A stretch of 64,000 nt of DNA from Henricia sp. BOLD:AAB3569. Its lineage: Eukaryota; Echinodermata; Asteroidea; Spinulosida; Echinasteridae. Below, in pieces: positions 11,301 to 25,299 of the stretch (the first letter of the stretch is position 1; every line of letters starts with the position of its first letter). The notes below the pieces were generated by a model that had not been told where the DNA came from, made no database searches, and worked only from the letters and a program-made list of their open reading frames with translations. The translations under genes and the position numbers were made by a program. The stretch is taken from positions 2,914,001 through 2,978,000 of the forward strand of contig JBBELK010000096.1 of assembly GCA_037783545.1 (NCBI GenBank), written 5' to 3'.

Positions 11301-12768
11301 CCCAAACAAGACTGAGCATGCGCACGAGTGATCAGGAGTACACGGACAGCCACGGTCTGCAGAGCAGGCAGGAAGCCCAAGCCCAGTTTTCCCTGAACTC
11401 TGAAATTTCTCGGCCATTTCCCGGCGAAAGTCTGTCAATTTTTTCAGGACAAGTGCGGAATATAGACTGTTTGGAGCATGCAAAATTTGAAGTTTGTCGG
11501 AAAATTTCTTGACTTCCAAATTTGCCGACGTTTGGACAACAATTTGACCAAATTCCCGTCCCAAACAAGACTGAGCATGCGCACGAGTGATCAGGAGTAC
11601 ACGGACAGCCACGGTCTGCAGAGCAGGCAGGAAGCCCGAGCCCAGTTTTCCCTAAACTCTGAAATTTCTCGGCCATTTCCCGGCGAAAGTCTGTCAATTT
11701 TTCAGGACAAGTGCGGAATATAGACTGTTTGGAGCATGCAAAATTTGAAGTTTGTCGGAAAATTTCTTGACTTCCAAATTTGCCGACGTTTGGACCACAC
11801 TTTGACCAAATTCCCGTCCCAAACAAGACTGAGCATGCGCACGAGTGATCAGGAGTACACGGACAGCCACGGTCTGCAGAGCAGGCAGGAAGCCCGAGCC
11901 CAGTTTTCCCTAAACTCTGAAATTTCTCGGCCATTTCCCGGCGAAAGTCTGTCAATTTTTCAGGACAAGTGCGGAATATAGACTGTTTGGAGCATGCAAA
12001 ATTTGAAGTTTGTCGGAAAATTTCTTGACTTCCAAATTTGCCGACGTTTGGACCACACTTTGACCAAATTCCAGTCCCAAACAAGACTGAGCATGCGCAC
12101 GAGTGATCAGGAGTACACGGACAGCCACGGTCTGCAGAGCAGGCAGGAAGCCCGAGCCCAGTTTTCCCTAAACTCTGAAATTTCTCGGCCATTTCCCGGC
12201 GAAAGTCTGTCAATTTTTCAGGACAAGTGCGGAATATAGACTGTTTGGAGCATGCAAAATTTGAAGTTTGTCCGAAAATTTCTTGACTTCCAAATTTGCC
12301 GACGTTTGGACCACACTTTGACCAAATTCCCGTCCCAAACAAGACTGAGCATGCGCACGAGTGATCAGGAGTACACGGACAGCCACGGTCTGCAGAGCAG
12401 GCAGGAAGCCCGAGCCCAGTTTTCCCTGAACTCTGAAATTTCTCGGCCATTTCCCGGCGAAAGTCTGTCAATTTTTCAGGACAAGTGCGGAATATAGACT
12501 GTTTGGAGCATGCAAAATTTGAAGTTCGTCGGAAAATGTCTTGACTTCCAAATTTGCCGACGTTTGGACCACACTTTGACCAAATTCCCGTCCCAAACAA
12601 GACTGAGCATGCGCACGAGTGATCAGGAGTACACGGACAGCCACGGTCTGCAGAGCAGGCAGGAAGCCCAAGCCCAGTTTTCCCTGAACTCTGAAATTTC
12701 TCGGCCATTTCCCGGCGAAAGTCTGTCATTTTTTTCAGGACAAGTGCGGAATATAGACAGTTTGGAGC
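8379..12768 (+). repeat. Run of 7-, 5- and 5-unit HORs
   Basis: The marker unit with GGACAACAATTTG starts at 8379, 9670, 10187 and 11478, and its relative with GGACCACAATTTG at 12769. The stretch 8379-10186 (1808 bp, 7 units) is followed by 10187-11477 (1291 bp, 5 units) and 11478-12768 (1291 bp, 5 units). Five units from 8379 match the five from 10187 in order: CCAGTCCC at the third unit and the TTCG/six-T unit last. The extra two units (9670-10186) explain the 7-unit spacing. Confidence 0.82.
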
Positions 12769-15353
12769 ATGCAAAATTTGAAGTTTGTTGGAAAATTTCT
12801 TGACTTCCAAATTTGCCGACGTTTGGACCACAATTTGACCAAATTCCCGTCCCAAACAAGACTGAGCATGCGCATGAGTGATCATGAGTACACGGACAGC
12901 CACGGTCTGCAGAGCAGGCAGGAAGCCCGAGCCCAGTTTTCCCTAAACTCTGAAATTTGTCGGCCATTTCCCGGCGAAAGTCTGTCAATTTTTCAGGACA
13001 AGTGCGGAATATAGACTGTTTGGAGCATGCAAAATTTGAAGTTTGTCGGAAAATTTCTTGACTTCCAAATTTGCCGACGTTTGGACCACACTTTGACCAA
13101 ATTCCAGTCCCAAACAAGACTGAGCATGCGCACGAGTGATCAGGAGTACACGGACAGCCACGGTCTGCAGAGCAGGCAGGAAGCCCGAGCCCAGTTTTCC
13201 CTGAACTCTGAAATTTCTCGGCCATTTCCCGGCGAAAGTCTGTCAATTTTTCAGGACAAGTGCGGAATATAGACTGTTTGGAGCATGCAAAATTTGAAGT
13301 TTGTCGGAAAATTTCTTGACTTCCAAATTTGCCGACGTTTGGACCACACTTTGACCAAATTCCAGTCCCAAACAAGACTGAGCATGCGCACGAGTGATCA
13401 GGAGTACACGGACAGCCACGGTCTGCAGAGCAGGCAGGAAGCCCGAGCCCAGTTTTCCCTGAACTCTGAAATTTCTCGGCCATTTCCCGGCGAAAGTCTG
13501 TCAATTTTTTTCAGGACAAGTGCGGAATATAGACTGTTTGGAGCATGCAAAATTTGAAGTTCGTCGGAACATTTCTTGACTTCCAAATTTGCCGACGTTT
13601 GGACCACACTTTGACAAAATTCCCGTCCCAAACAAGACTGAGCATGCGCACGAGTGATCAGGAGTACACGGACAGCCACGGTCTGCAGAGCAGGCAGGAA
13701 GCCCGAGCCCAGTTTTCCCTAAACTCTGAAATTTCTCGGCCATTTCCCGGCGAAAGTCTGTCAATTTTTCAGGACAAGTGCGGAATATAGACTGTTTGGA
13801 GCATGCAAAATTTGAAGTTTGTCGGAAAATTTCTTGACTTCCAAATTTGCCGACGTTTGGACCACACTTTGACCAAATTCCAGTCCCAAACAAGACTGAG
13901 CATGCGCACGAGTGATCAGGAGTACACGGACAGCCACGGTCTGCAGAGCAGGCAGGAAGCCCGAGCCCAGTTTTCCCTAAACTCTGAAATTTCTCGGCCA
14001 TTTCCCGGCGAAAGTCTGTCAATTTTTCAGGACAAGTGCGGAATATAGACTGTTTGGAGCATGCAAAATTTGAAGTTTGTCCGAAAATTTCTTGACTTCC
14101 AAATTTGCCGACGTTTGGACCACACTTTGACCAAATTCCCGTCCCAAACAAGACTGAGCATGCGCACGAGTGATCAGGAGTACACGGACAGCCACGGTCT
14201 GCAGAGCAGGCAGGAAGCCCGAGCCCAGTTTTCCCTGAACTCTGAAATTTCTCGGCCATTTCCCGGCGAAAGTCTGTCAATTTTTCAGGACAAGTGCGGA
14301 ATATAGACTGTTTGGAGCATGCAAAATTTGAAGTTCGTCGGAAAATGTCTTGACTTCCAAATTTGCCGACGTTTGGACCACACTTTGACCAAATTCCCGT
14401 CCCAAACAAGACTGAGCATGCGCACGAGTGATCAGGAGTACACGGACAGCCACGGTCTGCAGAGCAGGCAGGAAGCCCAAGCCCAGTTTTCCCTGAACTC
14501 TGAAATTTCTCGGCCATTTCCCGGCGAAAGTCTGTCAATTTTTTCAGGACAAGTGCGGAATATAGACAGTTTGGAGCATGCAAAATTTGAAGTTTGTTGG
14601 AAAATTTCTTGACTTCCAAATTTGCCGACGTTTGGACCACAATTTGACCAAATTCCCGTCCCAAACAAGACTGAGCATGCGCATGAGTGATCATGAGTAC
14701 ACGGACAGCCACGGTCTGCAGAGCAGGCAGGAAGCCCGAGCCCAGTTTTCCCTAAACTCTGAAATTTGTCGGCCATTTCCCGGCGAAAGTCTGTCAATTT
14801 TTCAGGACAAGTGCGGAATATAGACTGTTTGGAGCATGCAAAATTTGAAGTTTGTCGGAAAATTTCTTGACTTCCAAATTTGCCGACGTTTGGACCACAC
14901 TTTGACCAAATTCCAGTCCCAAACAAGACTGAGCATGCGCACGAGTGATCAGGAGTACACGGACAGCCACGGTCTGCAGAGCAGGCAGGAAGCCCGAGCC
15001 CAGTTTTCCCTGAACTCTGAAATTTCTCGGCCATTTCCCGGCGAAAGTCTGTCAATTTTTCAGGACAAGTGCGGAATATAGACTGTTTGGAGCATGCAAA
15101 ATTTGAAGTTTGTCGGAAAATTTCTTGACTTCCAAATTTGCCGACGTTTGGACCACACTTTGACCAAATTCCAGTCCCAAACAAGACTGAGCATGCGCAC
15201 GAGTGATCAGGAGTACACGGACAGCCACGGTCTGCAGAGCAGGCAGGAAGCCCGAGCCCAGTTTTCCCTGAACTCTGAAATTTCTCGGCCATTTCCCGGC
15301 GAAAGTCTGTCAATTTTTTTCAGGACAAGTGCGGAATATAGACTGTTTGGAGC
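11994..15353 (+). repeat. 7-unit (1809 bp) tandem duplication
   Basis: Units at 11994, 12252, 12510, 12769, 13027 and 13285 recur at 13803, 14061, 14319, 14578, 14836 and 15094. Shared rare markers are TTTGTCCGAAAA (12252/14061), ATAGACAGTTTGG followed by GTTTGTTGG, and GCATGAGTGATCATGAG (12769/14578). A small difference is a seven-T-like GTCATTTTTTTC near 12727 versus GTCAATTTTTTC in the copy. Confidence 0.85.
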
Positions 15354-16128
15354 ATGCAAAATTTGAATTTTGTCGGAAAATTTCTTGACTTCCAAATTTG
15401 CCGACGTTTGGACCACACTTTGACCAAATTCCCGTCCCAAACAAGACTGAGCATGCGCACGAGTGATCAGGAGTACACGGACAGCCACGGTCTGCAGAGC
15501 AGGCAGGAAGCCCGAGCCCAGTTTTCCATAAACTCTGAAATTTGTCGGCCATTTCCCGGCGAAAGTCTGTCAATTTTTCAGGACAAGTGCGGAATATAGA
15601 CTGTTTGGAGCATGCAAAATTTGAAGTTTGTCGGAAAATTTCTTGACTTCCAAATTTGCCGACGTTTGGACCACACTTTGACCAAATTCCCGTCCCAAAC
15701 AAGACTGAGCATGCGCACGAGTGATCAGGAGTACACGGACAGCCACGGTCTGCAGAGCAGGCAGGAAGCCCGAGCCCAGTTTTCCCTGAACTCTGAAATT
15801 TCTCGGCCATTTCCCGGCGAAAGTCTGTCAATTTTTTCAGGACAAGTGCGGAATATAGACTGTTTGGAGCATGCAAAATTTGAAGTTTGTCGGAAAATTT
15901 CTTGACTTCCAAATTTGCCGACGTTTGGACCACACTTTGACCAAATTCCCGTCCCAAACAAGACTGAGCATGCGCACGAGTGATCAGGAGTACACGGACA
16001 GCCACGGTCTGCAGAGCAGGCAGGAAGCCCGAGCCCAGTTTTCCCTAAACTCTGAAATTTCTCGGCCATTTCCCGGCGAAAGTCTGTCAATTTTTCAGGA
16101 CAAGTGCGGAATATAGACAGTTTGGAAC

Positions 16129-16387
16129 TTTCCAAATTTGAAGTTTGTCGGAAAATTTCTTGACTTCCAAATTTGCCGACGTTTGGACCACACTTTGACC
16201 AAATTCCAGTCCCAAACAAGACTGAGCATGCGCACGAGTGATCAGGAGTACACGGACAGCCACGGTCTGCAGAGCAGGCAGGAAGCCCGAGCCCAGTTTT
16301 CCCTGAACTCTGAAATTTCTCGGCCATTTCCCGGCAAAAGTCTGTCAATTTTTTCAGGACAAGTGCGGAATATAGACTGTTTGGAGC
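16129..16387 (+). repeat. Monomer with patched start, GCATGC lost
   Basis: At 16127-16133 the usual GCATGCA is replaced by ACTTTCC, giving GGAACTTTCCAAATTTGAAG. The length is unchanged but four bases in seven differ. The new TTCCAAATTTG equals the other arm of the monomer's own inverted repeat (positions 37-47). A short templated patch from that arm is the simplest reading. No other unit in the window has it. Confidence 0.8.
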
Positions 16388-16905
16388 ATGCAAAATTTGA
16401 AGTTTGTCGGAAAATTTCTTGACTTCCAAATTTGCCGACGTTTGGACCACACTTTGACCAAATTCCAGTCCCAAACAAGACTGAGCATGCGCACGAGTGA
16501 TCAGGAGTACACGGACAGCCACGGTCTGCAGAGCAGGCAGGAAGCCCGAGCCCAGTTTTCCCTGAACTCTGAAATTTCTCGGCCATTTCCCGGCGAAAGT
16601 CTGTCAATTTTTTTCAGGACAAGTGCGGAATATAGACTGTTTGGAGCATGCAAAATTTGAAGTTCGTCGGAACATTTCTTGACTTCCAAATTTGCCGACG
16701 TTTGGACCACACTTTGACCAAATTCCCGTCCCAAACAAGACTGAGCATGCGCACGAGTGATCAGGAGTACACGGACAGCCACGGTCTGCAGAGCAGGCAG
16801 GAAGCCCGAGCCCAGTTTTCCCTAAACTCTGAAATTTCTCGGCCATTTCCCGGCGAAAGTCTGTCAATTTTTCAGGACAAGTGCGGAATATAGACTGTTT
16901 GGAGC

Positions 16906-19900
16906 ATGCAAAATTTGAAGTTTGTCGGAAAATTTCTTGACTTCCAAATTTGCCGACGTTTGGACCACACTTTGACCAAATTCCCGTCCCAAACAAGACT
17001 GAGCATGCGCACGAGTGATCAGGAGTACACGGACAGCCACGGTCTGCAGAGCAGGCAGGAAGCCCGAGCCCAGTTTTCCCTGAACTCTGAAATTTCTCGG
17101 CCATTTCCCGGCGAAAGTCTGTCAATTTTTTTCAGGACAAGTGCGGAATATAGACTGTTTGGAAAATGCAAAATTTGAAGTTTGTCGGAAAATTTCTTGA
17201 CTTCCAAATTTGCCGACGTTTGGACCACACTTTGACCAAATTCCGGTCCCAAACAAGACTGAGCATGCGCACGAGTGATCAGGAGTACACGGACAGCCAC
17301 GGTCTGCAGAGCAGGCAGGAAGCCCAAGCACAGTTTTCCCTAAACTCTGAAATTTCTCGGCCATTTCCTGGCGAAAGTCTGTCAATTTTTCAGGACAAGT
17401 GCGGAATATAGACTGTTTGGAGCATGCAAAATTTGAAGTTCGTCGGAAAATGTCTTGACTTCCAAATTTGCCGACGTTTGGACCACACTTTGACCAAATT
17501 CCCGTCCCAAACAAGACTGAGCATGCGCACGAGTGATCAGGAGTACACGGACAGCCACGGTCTGCAGAGCAGGCAGGAAGCCCAAGCCCAGTTTTCCCTG
17601 AACTCTGAAATTTCTCGGCCATTTCCCGGCGAAAGTCTGTCAATTTTTTCAGGACAAGTGCGGAATATAGACTGTTTGGAGCATGCAAAATTTGAAGTTT
17701 GTCGGAAAATTTCTTGACTTCCAAATTTGCCGACGTTTGGACCACAATTTGACCAAATTCCCGTCCCAAACAAGACTGAGCATGCGCACGAGTGATCAGG
17801 AGTACACGGACAGCCACGGTCTGCAGAGCAGGCAGGAAGCCCGAGCACAGTTTTCCCTAAACTCTGAAATTTGTCGGCCATTTCCCGGCGAAAGTCTGTC
17901 AATTTTTCAGGACAAGTGCGGAATATAGACTGTTTGGAGCATGCAAAATTTGAAGTTTGTCGGACAATTTCTTGACTTCCAAATTTGCCGACGTTTGGAC
18001 CACACTTTGACCAAATTCCCGTCCCAAACAAGACTGAGCATGCGCACGAGTGATGAGGAGTACACGGACAGCCACGGTCTGCATAGCAGGCAGGAAGCCC
18101 GAGCCCAGTTTTCCCTGAACTCTGAAATTTCTCGGCCATTTCCCGGCGAAAGTCTGTCAATTTTTCAGGACAAGTGCGGAATATACACTGTTTGGAGCAT
18201 GCACAATTTGAAGTTCGTCGGAAAATTTCTTGACTTCCAAATTTGACGACGTTTGGACCACACTTTGACCAAATTCCAGTCCCAAACAAGACTGAGCATG
18301 CGCACGAGTGATCGGGAGTACACGGACAGCCACGGTCTGCAGAGCAGGCAGGAAGCCTGAGCCCAGTTTTCCCTGAACTCTGAAATTTCTCGACCATTTC
18401 CCGGCGAAAGTCTGTGAATTTTTCAGGACAAGTGCGGAATATAGACTGTTTGGAGCATGCACAATTTGAAGTTCGTCGGAAAATGTATTGACTTCCAAAT
18501 TTGCCGACGTTTGGACCACACTTTGACCAAATTCCCGTCCCAAACAAGACTGAGCATGCGCACGAGTGATCAGGAGTACACGGACAGCCACGGTCTGCAG
18601 AGCAGGCAGGAAGCCCAAGCCCAGTTTTCCCTGAACTCTGACATTTCTCGGCCATTTCCCGGCGAAAGTCTGTCAATTTGTTTAGGACAAGTGCAGAATA
18701 TAGACTGTTTGGAGCATGCAAAATTTGAAGTTCGTCGGAAAATGTATTGACTTCAAAATTTGCCGTCGTTTGGACCACACTTTGACCAAATTCCCGTCCC
18801 AAACAAGACTGAGCATGCGCACGAGTGATCAGGAGTACACGGACAGCCACGGTCTGCAGAGCAGGCAGGAAGCCCAAGCCCAGTTTTCCCTGAACTCTGA
18901 AATTTCTCGGCCATTTCCCGGCGAAAGTCTGTCAATTTGTTTAGGACAAGTGCGGAATATAGACTGTTTGGAGCATGCACAATTTGAAGTTCGTCGGAAA
19001 ATGTCTTGACTTCCAAATTTGCCGACGTTTGGACCACACTTTGACCAAATTCCCGTCCCAAACAAGACTGAGCATGCGCACGAGTGATCAGGAGTACACG
19101 GACAGCCACGGTCTGCAGAGCAGGCAGGAAGCCCGATCCCAGTTTTCCCTAAACTCTGAAATTTCTCGGCCATTTCGCGGCGAAAGTCTGTCAATTTTTC
19201 AGGACAAGTGCGGAATATAGACTGTTTGGAGCATGCAAAATTTGAAGTTTGTCGGAAAATTTCTTGACTTCCAAATTTGCCGACGTTTGGACCACACTTT
19301 GACCAAATTCCCGTCCCAAACAAGACTGAGTATGCGCACGAGTGATCAGGAGTACACGGACAGCCACGGTCTGCAAAGCAGGCAGGAAGCCCGAGCCCAG
19401 TTTTCCCTGAACTCTGAAATTTCTCGGCCATTTCCCGGCGAAAGTCTGTCAATTTTTCAGGACAAGTGCGGAATATAGACTGTTTGGAGCATGCAAAATA
19501 TGAAGTTTGTCGGAAAATTTCTTGACTTCCAAATTTGCCGACGTTTGGACCACACTTTGACCAAATTCCGGTCCCAAACAAGACTGAGCATGCGCACGAG
19601 TGATCAGGAGTACACGGACAGCCACGGTCTGCAGAGCAGGCAGGAAGCCCAAGCACAGTTTTCCCTAAACTCTGAAATTTCTCGGCCATTTCCCGGCGAA
19701 AGTCTGTCAATTTTTCAGGACAAGTGCGGAATATAGACTGTTTGGAGCATGCAAAATTTGAAGTTCGTCGGAAAATGTCTTGACTTCCAAATTTGCCGAC
19801 GTTTGGACCACACTTTGACCAAATTCCCGTTCCAAACAAGACTGAGCATGCGCACGAGTGATCAGGAGTACACGGACAGCCACGGTCTGCAGAGCAGGCA

Positions 19901-22900
19901 GGAAGCCCGAGCCCAGTTTTCCCTAAACTCTGAAATTTCTCGGCCATTTCCCGGCGAAAGTCTGTCAATTTTTCAGGACAAGTGCGGAATATAGACTGTT
20001 TGGAGCATGCAAAATTTGAAGTTTGTCGGAAAATTTCTTGACTTCCAAATTTGCCGACGTTTGGACCACACTTTGACCAAATTCCCGTCCCAAACAAGAC
20101 TGAGCATGCGCACGAGTGATCAGGAGTACACGGACAGCCACGGTCTGCAGAGCAGGCAGGAAGCCCGAGCCCAGTTTTCCCTGAACTCTGAAATTTCTCG
20201 GCCATTTCCCGGCGAAAGTCTGTCAATTTTTTTCAGGACAAGTGCGGAATATAGACTGTTTGGAAAATGCAAAATTTGAAGTTTGTCGGAAAATTTCTTG
20301 ACTTCCAAATTTGCCGACGTTTGGACCACACTTTGACCAAATTCCGGTCCCAAACAAGACTGAGCATGCGCACGAGTGATCAGGAGTACACGGACAGCCA
20401 CGGTCTGCAGAGCAGGCAGGAAGCCCAAGCACAGTTTTCCCTAAACTCTGAAATTTCTCGGCCATTTCCTGGCGAAAGTCTGTCAATTTTTCAGGACAAG
20501 TGCGGAATATAGACTGTTTGGAGCATGCAAAATTTGAAGTTCGTCGGAAAATGTCTTGACTTCCAAATTTGCCGACGTTTGGACCACACTTTGACCAAAT
20601 TCCCGTCCCAAACAAGACTGAGCATGCGCACGAGTGATCAGGAGTACACGGACAGCCACGGTCTGCAGAGCAGGCAGGAAGCCCAAGCCCAGTTTTCCCT
20701 GAACTCTGACATTTCTCGGCCATTTCCCGGCGAAAGTCTGTCAATTTGTTTAGGACAAGTGCAGAATATAGACTGTTTGGAGCATGCAAAATTTGAAGTT
20801 CGTCGGAAAATGTATTGACTTCAAAATTTGCCGTCGTTTGGACCACACTTTGACCAAATTCCCGTCCCAAACAAGACTGAGCATGCGCACGAGTGATCAG
20901 GAGTACACGGACAGCCACGGTCTGCAGAGCAGGCAGGAAGCCCAAGCCCAGTTTTCCCTGAACTCTGAAATTTCTCGGCCATTTCCCGGCGAAAGTCTGT
21001 CAATTTGTTTAGGACAAGTGCGGAATATAGACTGTTTGGAGCATGCACAATTTGAAGTTCGTCGGAAAATGTCTTGACTTCCAAATTTGCCGACGTTTGG
21101 ACCACACTTTGACCAAATTCCCGTCCCAAACAAGACTGAGCATGCGCACGAGTGATCAGGAGTACACGGACAGCCACGGTCTGCAGAGCAGGCAGGAAGC
21201 CCGATCCCAGTTTTCCCTAAACTCTGAAATTTCTCGGCCATTTCGCGGCGAAAGTCTGTCAATTTTTCAGGACAAGTGCGGAATATAGACTGTTTGGAGC
21301 ATGCAAAATTTGAAGTTTGTCGGAAAATTTCTTGACTTCCAAATTTGCCGACGTTTGGACCACACTTTGACCAAATTCCCGTCCCAAACAAGACTGAGTA
21401 TGCGCACGAGTGATCAGGAGTACACGGACAGCCACGGTCTGCAAAGCAGGCAGGAAGCCCGAGCCCAGTTTTCCCTGAACTCTGAAATTTCTCGGCCATT
21501 TCCCGGCGAAAGTCTGTCAATTTTTCAGGACAAGTGCGGAATATAGACTGTTTGGAGCATGCAAAATATGAAGTTTGTCGGAAAATTTCTTGACTTCCAA
21601 ATTTGCCGACGTTTGGACCACACTTTGACCAAATTCCGGTCCCAAACAAGACTGAGCATGCGCACGAGTGATCAGGAGTACACGGACAGCCACGGTCTGC
21701 AGAGCAGGCAGGAAGCCCAAGCACAGTTTTCCCTAAACTCTGAAATTTCTCGGCCATTTCCCGGCGAAAGTCTGTCAATTTTTCAGGACAAGTGCGGAAT
21801 ATAGACTGTTTGGAGCATGCAAAATTTGAAGTTCGTCGGAAAATGTCTTGACTTCCAAATTTGCCGACGTTTGGACCACACTTTGACCAAATTCCCGTTC
21901 CAAACAAGACTGAGCATGCGCACGAGTGATCAGGAGTACACGGACAGCCACGGTCTGCAGAGCAGGCAGGAAGCCCGAGCCCAGTTTTCCCTAAACTCTG
22001 AAATTTCTCGGCCATTTCCCGGCGAAAGTCTGTCAATTTTTCAGGACAAGTGCGGAATATAGACTGTTTGGAGCATGCAAAATTTGAAGTTTGTCGGAAA
22101 ATTTCTTGACTTCCAAATTTGCCGACGTTTGGACCACACTTTGACCAAATTCCCGTCCCAAACAAGACTGAGCATGCGCACGAGTGATCAGGAGTACACG
22201 GACAGCCACGGTCTGCAGAGCAGGCAGGAAGCCCGAGCCCAGTTTTCCCTGAACTCTGAAATTTCTCGGCCATTTCCCGGCGAAAGTCTGTCAATTTTTT
22301 TCAGGACAAGTGCGGAATATAGACTGTTTGGAAAATGCAAAATTTGAAGTTTGTCGGAAAATTTCTTGACTTCCAAATTTGCCGACGTTTGGACCACACT
22401 TTGACCAAATTCCGGTCCCAAACAAGACTGAGCATGCGCACGAGTGATCAGGAGTACACGGACAGCCACGGTCTGCAGAGCAGGCAGGAAGCCCAAGCAC
22501 AGTTTTCCCTAAACTCTGAAATTTCTCGGCCATTTCCTGGCGAAAGTCTGTCAATTTTTCAGGACAAGTGCGGAATATAGACTGTTTGGAGCATGCAAAA
22601 TTTGAAGTTCGTCGGAAAATGTCTTGACTTCCAAATTTGCCGACGTTTGGACCACACTTTGACCAAATTCCCGTCCCAAACAAGACTGAGCATGCGCACG
22701 AGTGATCAGGAGTACACGGACAGCCACGGTCTGCAGAGCAGGCAGAAAGCCCAAGCCCAGTTTTCCCTGAACTCTGAAATTTCTCGGCCATTTCCCGGCG
22801 AAAGTCTGTCAATTTTTTCAGGACAAGTGCGGAATATAGACTGTTTGGAGCATGCAAAATTTGAAGTTTGTCGGAAAATTTCTTGACTTCCAAATTTGCC

Positions 22901-25159
22901 GACGTTTGGACCACAATTTGACCAAATTCCCGTCCCAAACAAGACTGAGCATGCGCACGAGTGATCAGGAGTACACGGACAGCCACGGTCTGCAGAGCAG
23001 GCAGGAAGCCCGAGCACAGTTTTCCCTAAACTCTGAAATTTGTCGGCCATTTCCCGGCGAAAGTCTGTCAATTTTTCAGGACAAGTGCGGAATATAGACT
23101 GTTTGGAGCATGCAAAATTTGAAGTTTGTCGGACAATTTCTTGACTTCCAAATTTGCCGACGTTTGGACCACACTTTGACCAAATTCCCGTCCCAAACAA
23201 GACTGAGCATGCGCACGAGTGATGAGGAGTACACGGACAGCCACGGTCTGCATAGCAGGCAGGAAGCCCGAGCCCAGTTTTCCCTGAACTCTGAAATTTC
23301 TCGGCCATTTCCCGGCGAAAGTCTGTCAATTTTTCAGGACAAGTGCGGAATATACACTGTTTGGAGCATGCACAATTTGAAGTTCGTCGGAAAATTTCTT
23401 GACTTCCAAATTTGACGACGTTTGGACCACACTTTGACCAAATTCCAGTCCCAAACAAGACTGAGCATGCGCACGAGTGATCGGGAGTACACGGACAGCC
23501 ACGGTCTGCAGAGCAGGCAGGAAGCCTGAGCCCAGTTTTCCCTGAACTCTGAAATTTCTCGACCATTTCCCGGCGAAAGTCTGTGAATTTTTCAGGACAA
23601 GTGCGGAATATAGACTGTTTGGAGCATGCACAATTTGAAGTTCGTCGGAAAATGTATTGACTTCCAAATTTGCCGACGTTTGGACCACACTTTGACCAAA
23701 TTCCCGTCCCAAACAAGACTGAGCATGCGCACGAGTGATCAGGAGTACACGGACAGCCACGGTCTGCAGAGCAGGCAGGAAGCCCAAGCCCAGTTTTCCC
23801 TGAACTCTGACATTTCTCGGCCATTTCCCGGCGAAAGTCTGTCAATTTGTTTAGGACAAGTGCGGAATATAGACTGTTTGGAGCATGCAAAATTTGAAGT
23901 TCGTCGGAAAATGTATTGACTTCAAAATTTGCCGTCGTTTGGACCACACTTTGACCAAATTCCCGTCCCAAACAAGACTGAGCATGCGCACGAGTGATCA
24001 GGAGTACACGGACAGCCACGGTCTGCAGAGCAGGCAGGAAGCCCAAGCCCAGTTTTCCCTGAACTCTGAAATTTCTCGGCCATTTCCCGGCGAAAGTCTG
24101 TCAATTTGTTTAGGACAAGTGCGGAATATAGACTGTTTGGAGCATGCACAATTTGAAGTTCGTCGGAAAATGTCTTGACTTCCAAATTTGCCGACGTTTG
24201 GACCACACTTTGACCAAATTCCCGTCCCAAACAAGACTGAGCATGCGCACGAGTGATCAGGAGTACACGGACAGCCACGGTCTGCAGAGCAGGCAGGAAG
24301 CCCGATCCCAGTTTTCCCTAAACTCTGAAATTTCTCGGCCATTTCGCGGCGAAAGTCTGTCAATTTTTCAGGACAAGTGCGGAATATAGACTGTTTGGAG
24401 CATGCAAAATTTGAAGTTTGTCGGAAAATTTCTTGACTTCCAAATTTGCCGACGTTTGGACCACACTTTGACCAAATTCCCGTCCCAAACAAGACTGAGT
24501 ATGCGCACGAGTGATCAGGAGTACACGGACAGCCACGGTCTGCAAAGCAGGCAGGAAGCCCGAGCCCAGTTTTCCCTGAACTCTGAAATTTCTCGGCCAT
24601 TTCCCGGCGAAAGTCTGTCAATTTTTCAGGACAAGTGCGGAATATAGACTGTTTGGAGCATGCAAAATATGAAGTTTGTCGGAAAATTTCTTGACTTCCA
24701 AATTTGCCGACGTTTGGACCACACTTTGACCAATTTCCGGTCCCAAACAAGACTGAGCATGCGCACGAGTGATCAGGAGTACACGGACAGCCACGGTCTG
24801 CAGAGCAGGCAGGAAGCCCAAGCACAGTTTTCCCTAAACTCTGAAATTTCTCGGCCATTTCCTGGCGAAAGTCTGTCAATTTTTCAGGACAAGTGCGGAA
24901 TATAGACTGTTTGGAGCATGCAAAATTTGAAGTTCGTCGGAAAATGTCTTGACTTCCAAATTTGCCGACGTTTGGACCACACTTTGACCAAATTCCCGTT
25001 CCAAACAAGACTGAGCATGCGCACGAGTGATCAGGAGTACACGGACAGCCACGGTCTGCAGAGCAGGCAGGAAGCCCAAGCCCAGTTTTCCCTGAACTCT
25101 GAAATTTCTCGGCCATTTCCCGGCGAAAGTCTGTCAATTTTTTCAGGACAAGTGCGGAA
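16906..25159 (+). repeat. 20-unit-offset (5169 bp) segmental duplication
   Basis: Units from 16906 to about 19.9 kb recur from 22075 to about 25.1 kb at a constant offset of 5169 bp. Shared markers include TTTGGAAAATGCAAAA (17161/22330), GTCGGACAATTTC, GTGATGAGGAG, CTGCATAGCAGG, AATTTGACGACG, the GAAGCCTGAG stop-making change, and TTCAAAATTTGCCGTCG. Only scattered single-base differences are visible, for example GGCAGAAAGC at 22743. The two copies end in different contexts, so each has its own right junction. Confidence 0.83.
18716..22851 (+). repeat. 8-unit (2068 bp) tandem duplication
   Basis: The stretch 18716-20783 and the following 20784-22851 share the same unit order, offset by 2068 bp. 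Markers: TTCAAAATTTGCCGTCG, then GAAGCCCGATCCC with TTTCGCGGCG, then GAGTATGCGC with CTGCAAAGC, then GCAAAATATGAAG, then CCGTTCCAAAC, then the seven-T unit and the GGAAAATGC unit. I saw no difference between the copies over 18829-20226 and 20897-22294. The last unit is only partly copied (20525 versus 22593). Confidence 0.87.
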
Positions 25160-25299
25160 TATAGACTGTTTGGAGCATGCAAAATTTGAAGTTTGTCGGA
25201 AAATTTCTTGACTTCCAAATTTGCCGACGTTTGGACCACACTTTGACCAAATTCCCGTCCCAAACAAGACTGAGCATGCGCACGAGTGATCAGGAGTAC

